A stretch of DNA of 64,000 nucleotides from Entophlyctis helioformis. Its lineage: Eukaryota; Chytridiomycota; Chytridiomycetes; Chytridiales; Chytriomycetaceae. The position numbers and the translations under genes were made by a program. Shown piece by piece: positions 20,874 through 31,300 of the stretch. The notes beneath the pieces were generated by a model. The model made no database searches. It saw nothing but the letters and a program-made list of their open reading frames with translations, and was not told the origin of the DNA. Numbering within the stretch: position 1 is the first letter of the stretch; each line of letters starts with the position of its first letter. Location: assembly GCA_025526915.1 (NCBI GenBank), contig JAHLKH010000051.1:88853-152852 (forward strand), given 5' to 3'.

Positions 20874-21435
20874 GGCGGCAAGGGCGGTTGGCGAGTGTCG
20901 AGGCAGGGATGGACGGGGACGGCCCGCTGTTTTGTATGCGATCGCTGGCGGCTTGCGTGGCCGGTTCCGTCTCGCCTCGTCGGCGGTTTTTTGTTTTGCT
21001 TGTGTCTGCGTGTGTCTTCCTGTGCCGTCGGAACGGCTCGGATCGGAGTCTCTGAATCTCCGCGTGGTTGCGCTGCGTTGAGCGCTGTGCTGAGCGCTGT
21101 GTTGAGTGCGTTTCTGCGCGATCTCGGAAGCAAAATCGGCGTGTTGGCGGCAAGTTTGCGCGCGGATCCAGGCGGGCAGAAGCGCGCTATTTATGCCAAT
21201 GGCGCGCATGCCGGAAGTGACTCGCTGCTCGGAACTGCTGCGTCGGCAACGGCGTGTGGATGCTGTGGATGCTGTGGATGCGTGTGTGCACCAACGGCCG
21301 CTCCGTGGTCAACAGGCACACGCACGCACGCAAGCACACACAAAGTTTTCTGCGTCTGCGTCGCCGTTTCCGAAACAGCCGCATTCTTAAGTTGGACGTC
21401 TGCCCCCGCTCCGCTTCCCCGCCCAACACTCTGCC
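20874..21435. promoter_or_regulatory. Bidirectional FET3/FTR1 promoter
   Basis: These 562 bp separate the two start codons of the divergent iron-uptake genes. I looked for GATAA-type sites of iron-responsive GATA factors and saw no clear one. A TATTTATG-like stretch near 21188-21195 is the only AT-rich candidate core element. Short direct repeats (GAGCGCTGTGCTGAGCGCTG) occur near 21080-21105. Confidence 0.6.
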
Positions 21436-22695
21436 ATGGCTCTGTTCAGCATCCCCATCTTCTTTGTGCTCTTCAGGTGAGCATCTGGCGAGCATCTGGC
21501 TGGCTGGCCGACTGCGCCGCCTGCGTTGGTTGCCACGGCCAACTCACACATCCATGTCTGTGCTCGTGCCATCCATGCCGCCTGCTCTCGAACCGTCCAC
21601 CATCCATCTGCCCGTGTGCCCATCTGCCCATCCAACAGAGAAGCCCTCGAGGCCGCCATCATCATCTCGGTGCTGGTGACGCTCATTGGCCAGTTTGCCG
21701 CCGGCTCGCCCCGCTTCGCAAAGATGGCCACCAAGCTGTACCGCCAGGTCGTCTTTGGCACGCTCGCCGGTCTCATCATCTCGCTCGGCCTCGGCGCTGT
21801 GGTTCTGTTCATCTGGTACACCTACGCCGTCGACCTGTGGGCCAAGGCCGAGCTGCTGTGGGAAGGCATCTTCGGTCTCATCGCGTCGCTCATGGTTGCT
21901 GCCACGGCCCTCGCCATGCTGCGCGGATCGCGCATGTACGAAAAGTACCGGGCCAAGCTCACTGCCCAGTTCAATGCCACGGTCGACACCGACGGCGCTG
22001 CCGGTGCTGCCAACGACGATGCCGCCACCATCACCGCGGGCAAGAAGACGGACGCTGCCGGCAACGCTTCCGACTCTGACGACTCTGACTCGTCCGAGGC
22101 CCGCGCGATCAAGAGCCCGCTTGTTGCGCTCTTCTGGCTGCCGTTCATCACCATGCTCCGCGAGGGTCTCGAGGCCGTCGTGTTCATTGGCGGCGTCTCT
22201 CTTGGCGAGGAGCCGTCTGCGATCCCCATTGCGGCCATTTCGGGCATCGCACTCGGCGCACTCATTGGTGTTGCTCTCCACTTCTCGGGCTCGCGTGTCA
22301 ACTTCCACCTGTTCTTTGTGACGGCCGCGTGCGTGCTGCTGCTGATGGCTGCCGGTCTGCTGTCGAGCGGCATTGGATTCCTGGAGGACTACGTGTGGTC
22401 GGCGGCCATCAACCTCGAGGCGGACGATGTTGGCACCGGTGCGTTTGATCCTCGCCGCAGCGTGTGGCACTGGGACTGCTGCACGCCCGAGAACAAGGCC
22501 GAGGGCGGCTGGGGTCTGTTCTCGTCGCTGCTCGGCTGGCGCAACAACGCGACGATCTCGACGGTGACCATGTACTGCGTGTACTGGGTGATTGTGTCGG
22601 GCATTCTTGTTGCTCTGCGTCTGCGCGAGTCCAACCGCGCTGCCGCCAAGCAGGCTGCTGCCAACGATGAGGAGCCTGTCGTTGTTGCAGCCTGA
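21436..22695 (+). CDS. FTR1: High-affinity iron permease (Ftr1-type)
   Basis: Exons 21436-21476 and 21639-22695 give 365 residues. Ftr1 is the plasma-membrane channel that takes ferric iron from Fet3. The first iron motif, REALEAA, is split by the intron (AG|A codon), and the second, REGLEAVVF, lies near residue 180. Seven or so hydrophobic segments are visible, with an acidic Asp/Ser/Glu stretch between the third and fourth (SDSDDSDSSE). The tail is short and charged. It pairs with the divergent FET3. Confidence 0.94.
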
Positions 22696-22859
22696 TCATC
22701 GTTTGCTGGGCCGATATCCCTCCCTCCCTCCTTAGCCACTCTTACTTTAAAGCACAACGATTAAACACCACTTTGTACCAGCCTTGCTGTTCAAGTCTGT
22801 TGATTTCAGCCGATATTCACTCAACAGAGCAGCCGGCATCCAACAGACACCACAGCCGA

Positions 22860-23141
22860 ATGCGCATCATCCGGCCGCCGCCGCCCGTCTCGCCCCGTGC
22901 ACGCAAGCCGTGGTACGTCGTCACATGGTCCACATACGTCGTCACGGCCATCTCGTCCGTCTTTGTGGGCCACTATGTGTTCTCGCCTTACATCGGGCCG
23001 TACTTTGGCCAGCCGTCTCCGACCGACGAGCGAGCCGTTGAGAAGATCCAAGCATGGCTCGAGGGCAGACCATCGCCGTCGTCATCACAACAACAACAAC
23101 CAGCAGCATCAACGTCCAGTGCCAGTTCCAGCTCCACTTGA
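22860..23141 (+). CDS. Small single-pass membrane protein (93 aa)
   Basis: The ATG at 22860 fits a compact protein: a Pro/Arg-rich N-terminus (RPPPPVSPRARKPWYV), one membrane segment (TWSTYVVTAISSVFVGHYVF), then a short charged stretch and a Ser/Gln-rich tail. The shape suits a small inner-membrane protein of mitochondria, but I do not recognise it. It ends 16 bp from the stop of the convergent zinc-finger gene. Confidence 0.5.
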   Translation: MRIIRPPPPVSPRARKPWYVVTWSTYVVTAISSVFVGHYVFSPYIGPYFGQPSPTDERAVEKIQAWLEGRPSPSSSQQQQPAASTSSASSSST

Positions 23142-23157
23142 CCGTCCAGTCTCTGCT

Positions 23158-24011
23158 TTATTCAACAGCAGCAGCATCCACCGCAGCACCGACGGCAGAG
23201 GCGGGCTTGTCGGCCGAGTGCAGCCGGCAGAACTTGTAGTGCTGGTACAGTGCACGCTGCTCAATGAACGTCTTTGGGCATCGCGGACACCTCATGTCGA
23301 GTCCAATGACGGGCTTGAGCGACTCGAGGTGCAGCAGCATGCCCCATCCACGGCGCACCACCGCCTGGCCGCACACATCGCACGGCACATAGTCGTAGTC
23401 GTGATCGCTGGCACCTGCGTTGCCGGCGACAATCGGCCGCGACGTGAGTGCGTCCAGACCAGAGTCGGCATGCGCGGCCGCGTCAGAGGGGACGCCGGCT
23501 TCTTGCAGATGGGCATTGTCGGGTGCAGCAGGGAGATCAGCCGGGTCGATGGTGGAGTGCTTGTTGATCTCGTGTTGCCAGAGGTCGTCCTGCGTGGCAA
23601 ACGTCTTGCTGCACTGCGTGCACGGCAGCCGTTTGGCGCGCTGCGGCTGCCAGTCTGAGCCAAACAGCTTGAGGTCGTGGACCATGTGGACGTGCTGCTG
23701 TATGCGCGTGCCGAGAGGAGCGTCTTGGCGCAGTGTGGGCAGACGAGATCGGCTGGGATCTGGGCTTTGCGCAGCTCCTTGGCAGATGGCTTGGACGGTT
23801 TTTGGTCAGCGTCTCTGTTGCGGCCGTGCTTGCGCGGTGCTCCTGTGCTGGCTGTTGCTGCGGTCGCTTTGCTAGCATCTGAAGACGCAACCGACGCTGC
23901 ATCATCGCGGTCGGCAGGAGCAGCCGCGCCAGTAATGGACAGCACTTGCACAGCATCCGACAGCTGCTTCACGACGCCAACGTTGCTGCGCCAAGGCAGA
24001 CAAAGTGGCAT
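23158..24011 (-). CDS. C2H2-type zinc-finger protein, frame broken once
   Basis: The probable start is 24011 (MPLCLPWRSNVGVV). The first 90 residues are low-complexity and basic (KHGRNRDADQKPSKPSAKEL). Four zinc-finger-like units follow: CPHCAKTLL, the classical CTQCSKTFATQDDLWQHEIN with paired His, CDVCGQAV, and CPRCPKTFIEQRALYQHYKF ending in Cys. One base is missing at about 23695-23710, inside the first finger, so two frames must be joined (284 residues in all). The stop codon lies inside AATAAA. The start sits at the edge of the inverted duplication (24017). Role unknown; nucleic-acid binding is likely. Confidence 0.65.
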
Positions 24012-24016
24012 GCGGT

Positions 24017-24917
24017 ATCCGACACGAGCAGACGCCTGCTTCCATGGCCGCGCTTGCAGGATCTGCCACTGTCTACATTCATATGGACACATGGATGCCA
24101 TGGCTTGCAGCTGAAGGTGGGCATGCCGCATTGACTGCATCCGACCGTCCAGCCCACCGCACACAGACGCATGCAAGACGAACAGCTGTGAGTGCAGACG
24201 GCGAAGTGGCGCGCATCTGCCGTTGGACGCAGGCAACACGGTTGGCCAGTCTGTGGCACTCGTCTGGATCCAGTGCAGCATGCAGTTCAAGTGGCAGTTC
24301 AAGTGGCAGTTCAAGTGGCAGGTCAGTCCAGCACGGGCAGACACAAGGGGACAGCATTCTTTGCAAGATGCCAAGCCACGCAGGCGCCATCGAGGCCAAC
24401 TGGAGGCTCATGCAGGGACTGTGCGTAGGTTTGAAGTGATTGGCGATGTTGGCAGCATCCACTGAATATGTTGCACGTGCGCAGTTCAAGGTCACCAAAA
24501 GGGCAGCGCCAGTGGTTTAGTGGTAAAATTCATCGTTGCCATCGATGAGCCCCCGGTTCAATTCCGGGCTGGCGCACACCTTTTGCCCGTTTTGCCTGTT
24601 GCCTTTTTTGGCAAACCACTGTCTGGATCCCAATTCCCGGATCTGTCAGCTGCTCAGCTGTTTGACAGTGTGGCAACAGTGTGCAAGAGACAATGATCGT
24701 GACTCGCCAAGACACGCAGTGCCACTGGCATCACTGAATGTGGACATGAGAGCACGCACAGGCAAGACGGGCAACATGGCGAGTGGAATGCTCATGCTGC
24801 AATGTGTATTGGGAGAGGTTGCTGGATAGATCAGCGTGAGGTGGATAGAGGCGGAGCAGAGACATCGGCAAGAGTGCCGTCTGGTGCTGTGGCTGCTGGT
24901 GTGTCAACAGGATAGCA
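24017..24917. repeat. Right copy of the inverted segmental duplication (empty locus)
   Basis: These 901 bp match 26-7796 (retroelements excluded) in inverted orientation. It holds the second tRNA-Gly and shows the target sites before insertion: GGTGACCTTGAACTG for the LTR element (read on the minus strand) and the 31 bp at 24651-24681 lost on the left. It begins 6 bp upstream of the zinc-finger start and ends 30 bp from the UbiB/beta-lactamase stop. No protein gene is supported in it. Confidence 0.85.
24506..24576 (+). tRNA. tRNA-Gly (GCC), right copy
   Basis: This 71-nt tRNA is identical to the left copy at 1559-1629, with anticodon GCC, A box TGGTTTAGTGG, B box GGTTCAATTCC and no intron. 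The T-runs downstream (TTTT at 24581 and a run of six near 24605) should end RNA polymerase III transcription. The 5' flank is free of retroelements. Confidence 0.97.
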
Positions 24918-24947
24918 TGGTGCATCGCGTTGTTCATTCATAATCCT

Positions 24948-27900
24948 TCACTGGTCCATTGCAAACCCCATGGCAACATCACCGCGAGCAACGCGGCTCT
25001 CGTCAAAATGCGAGAGTGGCCCAAGCCCAAGCGAGCTCGTGACCAGGTTCACAATCTCGCGGGTAGCGACTGCATTCAAAAGCGACAGCTGGTTGATGGT
25101 CACGGCAACCACAAGACCGTTGCGGGCAGGGTCGCAAAAGGCAAACGAGCCTCCCATACCGGCATGGCCAAACGCAGAGGGCGTGATGCCCGCATCGAGA
25201 TCTGCACTGAACGCGTAGCGCTTGTATCCAAGACCAAACTCGTGTGCTGCACTCACAAACTCGTCGCCCGACCGTGCCTTGTCGACAATCTCGAGGCCAC
25301 AACCGCGCCAGGTAACGGCGACACGCCTGCAGGAACGAGTGCAGACTTCATGAGATGGTTGTAGATGCGGCCGAGTCCGAGCGCAGAAAAGTTGCCATTG
25401 GCCGCAGGTATCACTGCGCGACGGATCGTGAGTTGGTTGAAGAATGCCGGGCTTGACATGGCTGCGTTGATGGTGATGGTGCGCTGCAGCGGTGAGCGGT
25501 CGACGTCAAAGTTGGGGCCGGCTGGTGCTGGGAACGATGGCGTGCCGTCATTTGTGACAGAGGGAAGGATACGCGAAGACTTGGCGATGCTGGCATCGTC
25601 TTCGACCACAATCAGTTCGTCGGTTGTGGCGTCAAGGTGACTGGTGTCAACGTCATCCAAACTTTCGGCAGCAGCAGCAGCGGAGCCACGCTGAGCGTCT
25701 GCGGCCTTTTGTGCAGCAGCACGAATTGCAGCCGATCGCTCCATGGCAGATATGTTGGGCAGCGTGATGTGCAGCTGCTGCGATGTCGCTCCAAGTGGCA
25801 TCTGTCCATCGAACGGGTTGCCGCCGCCAGCACTGCCGTCGCGGTTCTTCATGAGCTGCTCCAGCTTGCCGCGCATCTCGTTTGCGTCCCAGTAAACGCT
25901 TGCGAGTCGCTCCTCGACTCCAATAGGAATACCAATGTAGCCGTCCTCGGGATCCATTCCCATGGCGGCAAATGTCTCTGCGGCAACTTCCTTGAAGGGA
26001 CGCCCAGCAATCTTCTCGGCCAGACCGCCAACAAGCCAGCCGAACGAGATGACGTGGTACTGGTTGACATCGCCTGGCTCCGACGTCGGAACAGCACGCT
26101 CCATCTCGCCCAGCATAACAGCCCAGTCGGTCATCTTGAGTGGCTCCTTGGCAAGCAGTTCAGCTCCGGCCTGCTGCAGACCAGACGTGTGGGCCAGCAG
26201 ATGCGAGATACGGATGCGCGACTTGCGTGCACGCGCCTCGTCGTCAGGGACCGTCGATTCATCGGCAAACTGGGGCCAGTGCTGCACGACAAAGTCCGAG
26301 TGACGAGCCTTGCCAGCAGACACGAGCGCATTCAGCACTGTTGCCGCGAGTGCCTTGGTGCAACTGAATACTGGGAAGAGCGTGTTGTCTTGCACTGGAC
26401 GCGGATCATAGAAGCCAAGTACACCGCCAGACACAACAGCGAGCGGCTCGCCGTTCTGGAAGACGGCAACCTGCGCTCCGAGGACCTCGTTGCGGTCAAT
26501 CAGCTCTTGGATCTTGTTGATGACATTCTCCGCCAGCGAGCCCTTTTCAGCAGCAACAGACAGCAGGCGGCCATAGCGCGACGAGGGCGACCGCACAGAC
26601 TGCTGCAAGAAATGCTCGGCAAACGGTGTCATGATCTGCATGTACGACTGGCGACTGTCGCTCGAGACGCAAAGGCCACGCAGCAGCTGGATGACACGCC
26701 CAAAGAAGATGAGCACGCCCGGAAACGCATCAATGATGCGCTTGGCCTTGGCAGGCTTTTCCTTGGCCTGCTTCGCCTCTTCCTTGCGACGCTTGGACTC
26801 TGCCTCGGATTTCTGGATGCGCTCGGCCACCTCGCGCTTGGCGTCGTCGAGCGTCGACGTGTCGCGAAACACAAACTGGATGGCGTCCATGGCCTTTTCG
26901 GGATCGTCGACGTTGATCTTGAGGCCGAGTTCCTGGAATCCGGACAGCAGGCCCGCAAAGTCCATGGACTTGGACGACAGGAGGATGCGCGACAGAGCAA
27001 TGCCCTCAGCGGTTGTGGCGCGCTTGGTGAGACCAAAATCGAGGAGCACGGGCTTCCAGACACCGTCGATCTTGGCGACAAGGAAATTGCCAGGGTGCGG
27101 GTCAGAGTTCCAAAAGCCGAGAACGTAGATCTGGAATGCGTATGCCTTGATGACGTTGAGGATGATGGTGTCCATGTGCACGTGCTCTGCCATGAGCGTC
27201 TCGCGATCGAGGATCTTGATGCCATCTGAGCAAGCGATTGTCAGCAAAGCACGCATGGGCAACCATCACGACCGACCGACAGGAAGCCGCTCACCAATGT
27301 ACTTCATGACGAGCACGCGCTTGCGCACAAGGCCGGGAATGGGATCGGCGAATCCACAGTCGATGAACAGCGGGTGGTCCTTGTCGAAGCCGCCGTCGGC
27401 ATTGTGCCTGATCACGGCATCGCGCACGTACGTCGTGTTGTCAGCCTCGATGCCAAAGTCAAGCTCCTTGGGCACCTCGTTGCCCCACTCGTCGATGATG
27501 GGGCGAAAGTCAAAGTCTGGCTCAAAGTACGCCACAATGCGCACCACCAGACGCAGGTCGAGCAGATCCTGCAGGATGCGGCGTCCAATGTTGTGGTGCT
27601 GCACCTTGACCACGACGCGGCCGTCGTCTTGGCTGTCTGCGCGGCGATCCTTGCGCAGCGTGGCTTGATGCACCTGTGCAATGGACGCCGTCGCCAGCGG
27701 CGTCTCGTCAAAGACCTCAAACACCTCGTCGACCGACTCGATCTGCAGGTCGTGGCACACGGTGCGCAGCGTCTCGTCGAGCGGCTTGACCGGCACCGAG
27801 TCCTGCAGCTTCTTGAACTCGTCGACGTACGGGTTGGGCAGAATGTCTGCGCGGGTCGACAGGTACTGGCCAGCCTTGATCCACAGGCCCTGCAGGCCAA

Positions 27901-28327
27901 CAATCGCACGGTACACACGCAGCGACTGGCGCACATGCAGCCGCTCCCACACAACGTCGGCGTGCAGCGTGTCCTTGACGAACCAGCGGAGGTACCACTG
28001 CGTCAGCTTGTATGCGCCGTAGGTCGACAGGCCCAGGTACAGGATGTAGATGCGCCGGAAGAACAGCTTCGTGGCCTCGAGCATCGTCAGCTCTTCGTCG
28101 AGCATCGGCGGCGCTGTGCGGCCAGGCTCTGCGCCGACGCCTGTTGGTGCTGCCTCTGCTGCGTCTGCTGCCCCTGCTGCTGCATCTGCCGACACCCGCA
28201 CGGTTGCGTCTGTGCTGCTGTCGGCCGTCATCACAATCGGCACGCTCTTGGCATCGATGTCGGCGGTCATTGTGACGGCTGCTGACTCGTTGGGCAAGGC
28301 GGCGTCGGTCGCCACAGTCCAGATCAT
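24948..28327 (-). CDS. UbiB/ABC1 atypical kinase fused to a beta-lactamase-like domain
   Basis: Exons 28327-27295 and 27225-24948 give about 1,103 residues. The N-terminal half is an ABC1/UbiB kinase: a hydrophobic segment (IYILYLGLSTYGAYKLTQWY), the family KAGQYLSTRADILP motif, SIAQVHQA in the Ala-rich loop, VVVKVQ, ELDFGIEADN, SDPHPGN (catalytic Asn) and LLDFG. The C-terminal half is a serine beta-lactamase-like domain with SCTK (the S-x-x-K nucleophile) and YHVISFGWLVGG. The same fusion is known from plants (Arabidopsis At5g24810), so it is an old arrangement. The kinase part suggests mitochondrial lipid or quinone homeostasis; this is inference. One base is missing near 25290-25297, before the last 100 residues. 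Confidence 0.85.
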
Positions 28328-28337
28328 CCGCAGCGGA

Positions 28338-28343
28338 TTTATT
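28338..28343 (-). terminator. AATAAA polyadenylation signal of the CFAP gene
   Basis: AATAAA on the minus strand lies 14 nt past the CFAP stop (28357) and 11 nt before the start codon of the next gene (28327). The 3' end of one gene and the 5' leader of the next must therefore overlap. Confidence 0.6.
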
Positions 28344-28356
28344 GTTTCTCCGCACC

Positions 28357-31300
28357 CTATCCCTGCTGGTCCGCCTTGATCTTGACGATCCATGTGCGCG
28401 TCTCGCCCGCATACAGCACGCCCTTGGGATCAACCAGCCGACACCCGCCGCGCACCGTCACCTTGAACACGCTCTCGACATAGTACGGCTTGCGGATCTC
28501 GAGCGCGTCTGCCTCGGCGCGGAAGGTGGCCATGTCTCGGTCTTCGAGAACGCTCACAATCTTGGTCGCGTCGTTGGTCTTCTGGGGTCGCTCGGCGTAT
28601 TGGCGCAGCAGCTGCATGCGCTGCGATTCTGCCGCGCCGTCCGACTCTCCCGCTGGAACGCCAGATGCACCTGATACTGAAGCGCCTCCAACTGTCCCGC
28701 CAGTGCCTCCCGAGCGGCCCTTGGCTCCGCCACCGCCACCGCCACCGCCGCCACTCGATGCTCCTGCAGGTGCACTGGCGGCAGATGCCCCGTCGCTGCA
28801 GCACCGCTCCCACGACTTGAGAAACGATGCCCAAAACTCGCGCACTGGGTCCACCACCGCCACTTTGAGTGCCTTGGTCTGGCCCATCTCGATCGTGCCC
28901 TTGGCAGGCTCGAGGCTAAACGATATCGGCGACTCGGAATGAAACGTGGACACTGCAGGACACACGACATAGTCACGCAGGTCCTCGTCGTACTCAAACG
29001 ATGCATCGAACCGCTCAACCACATACTCTGCCGTTGGCGTCTTCTTGCCCAAATCAACCTTGCCAGCCATGGGCTTGAGGTTGGCCAGCTGGACATCGCG
29101 AGGCTCGATGCGCCAGACGAGTCTTGAATCGGGAGCAGCCGGATCGAGCGGCACGCGTTTCCACGGGACAGTGAACGTGACAAAGCGGTAGTCGCGGCGG
29201 CCTGCTATGCGCATAATGTCGGCCATAAGATCGTCGCCGACTTTGGCAATCTCGTCGGCCATGACATACGGGCCAACAAAAAACGGGCCAGAGTCGCCTT
29301 CGAGACGGCGGTACGCTGCTTCCATTTCGGCCTTTGGCGGGAGAACAAGGTGGCTCTCGCGAGCTGAAGATGGTGGCGCGTCGTAGCCGAGAACGGCCGT
29401 CGTGACTTCCCATGCATGGCCATGCACGCGCACTGGTATGCGGTCTGACGGTTGCTGGCCCCAGAACCGCACGCCAATGTGGTCGTAGAAGAGATCGGAT
29501 TCACGGTCGGGGGCGAACTTGATGACCACATCATGCGAGGCTCCCGGCGCGATTGTGCATCTGAATGGCGATACGCTGAATGCGTTTGTGCCAGAATGGT
29601 TGACGGTGCCGTGGGTAACAGCCGGTGCGTTGGGCGAGATTTGCGACGAGATTCTCATGGGCGGATGGACCCGCGAGAGCGACATCACGCACGTCACTGG
29701 TATAACAGACGTGTTGGTGATCTTGAACGTCTTGGTGGCAACATCACCGACACAGACATCGCCCATGTTGAGCACACGGTCGGCTGGATCGATCTGGATG
29801 GTGGGCACAACGCCCTCGCCCGTGAGTCTGACGCGGACGACGCTGCGGCCACTCGACAGCTCGAGAAGAGACGAGAACCGCGTGGCGACTTCTGGCTCAA
29901 ACACGACTCTGATGACGCGCATTTCGCCTGCAGCGAGCGGCCGCAGCGACTTGGCAAGTCGGAACGGACCCATGGGGTTGAGTCCAGACGCCACCAGCGC
30001 AATCGTTGAATCCGAGATGTTTTGGATGCTGATGTCGCGGTACCCGCGCTCGCCTATTGGCACACGGTCCATGTCGCGGCGTCGGCTTTCCGGCTCGACC
30101 AGGACAAGATCCGGCTGGAAGAGCGGTGCGACAACCTTGAGAAAGATGACACTGGACTGCTCTGCGACTGCGCTTGCCGCACGACTCGTATCGGTCGAAT
30201 GGATATTGTACAGATTGGCTGCCGTTGCACCCATGCCGGTAGCCGGTCGCAGCATCAGCGCATTCGTTGATTCGGCTGCAGGTGCCGCAAGCGACTCGCC
30301 AGCCACAAGAGCGCGCAGACGGTTGTGTTCCGACATGGTGCGGCGCATGTAGCACGGCACCAACAGCGTCACAACCGGCGTGTCCATGGCTGCCAGTCGA
30401 CGCTCAAAATCGAACGGCGATCCATCTGGTCCTGATGCGCCGTTACTGCCCGTCGTGCCCGATCCACCCGACGTGTTATCGCCCATCGCTGCCGCCTCTG
30501 CACCACCTGGCGGTGTGCCCTTGAGTCTGGCCGTCGATCCATTGACGACTGGTGCTGCAACCGCGGCTGCCACGCCACGGGCATTGGCAGGCTGACTCTT
30601 TGGATCCTTGGCATCCTTGGTATCCTTTGCGTCTTTCCCAGCATCCTTGGCCTCCTTTGCATCTTTTGCGCCATCTTTGACCGCAGCATGCTTGGTGACT
30701 GGGATCTTGCCACTAGCATGTCCAGCCTTGCCCTTGGTGAGTGTCGACGCCGGCTCAGCAATCCCAGCAGGTGTTGCAGCTGGACTGGCGGCAGCCTGTT
30801 TCCCACCAGCGGTGGTAGTTCCAGCAGCCGCGGTTGAAGCAGACCCCGCTTGCGTCACTTGAGATGCTGCTTGATGCGGTTTGCGCAGAGGTGGCGCGAG
30901 CGAGACTTCGATGCTGACCGATCCATGTGCGCTGATCTTGCCCTTGGTCGGCCAGATTTGTACAATCTGTGGATCCGCAGCCGTGAGAGCGTAGCGGTAT
31001 CCATCAGGTGTCGCCTCTGCATCTGGGTCCACGGCACCAACAACGGTTGCCTTTCTTGATGCACCACCATTTGATGTTGGGCCGGTTCCAACGCCAGATC
31101 CGGACGTGTTGGAAGTTGCAGTTGCAGCATCTGGTTCAGGTTCGGCCTTGAGAACCTCGCCAACGATTGCGTCGGAACGAGGACGGCTGCCGATATCGCC
31201 AGCATAGTTGGTCATGCCAATCACGATCGGCATCCCAAACTGGAACTCAATATCGTCGTCCAGCGGGTTGTGTTTGCGTCGCCTTCCCTGCTGTTGCGGT

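Noticed and set aside
20265..22079. 604-codon plus-strand frame spanning FET3 exon 1, the promoter and FTR1
   Set aside because: It crosses two confident genes in the wrong frame and has low-complexity Cys/Arg content.
25256..25330. Treating the frame break in the UbiB/lactamase gene as a 40-nt intron (GTGTCG...GAG)
   Set aside because: It would be shorter than any other intron here and remove conserved-looking GVSPL sequence; a single missing base fits better.
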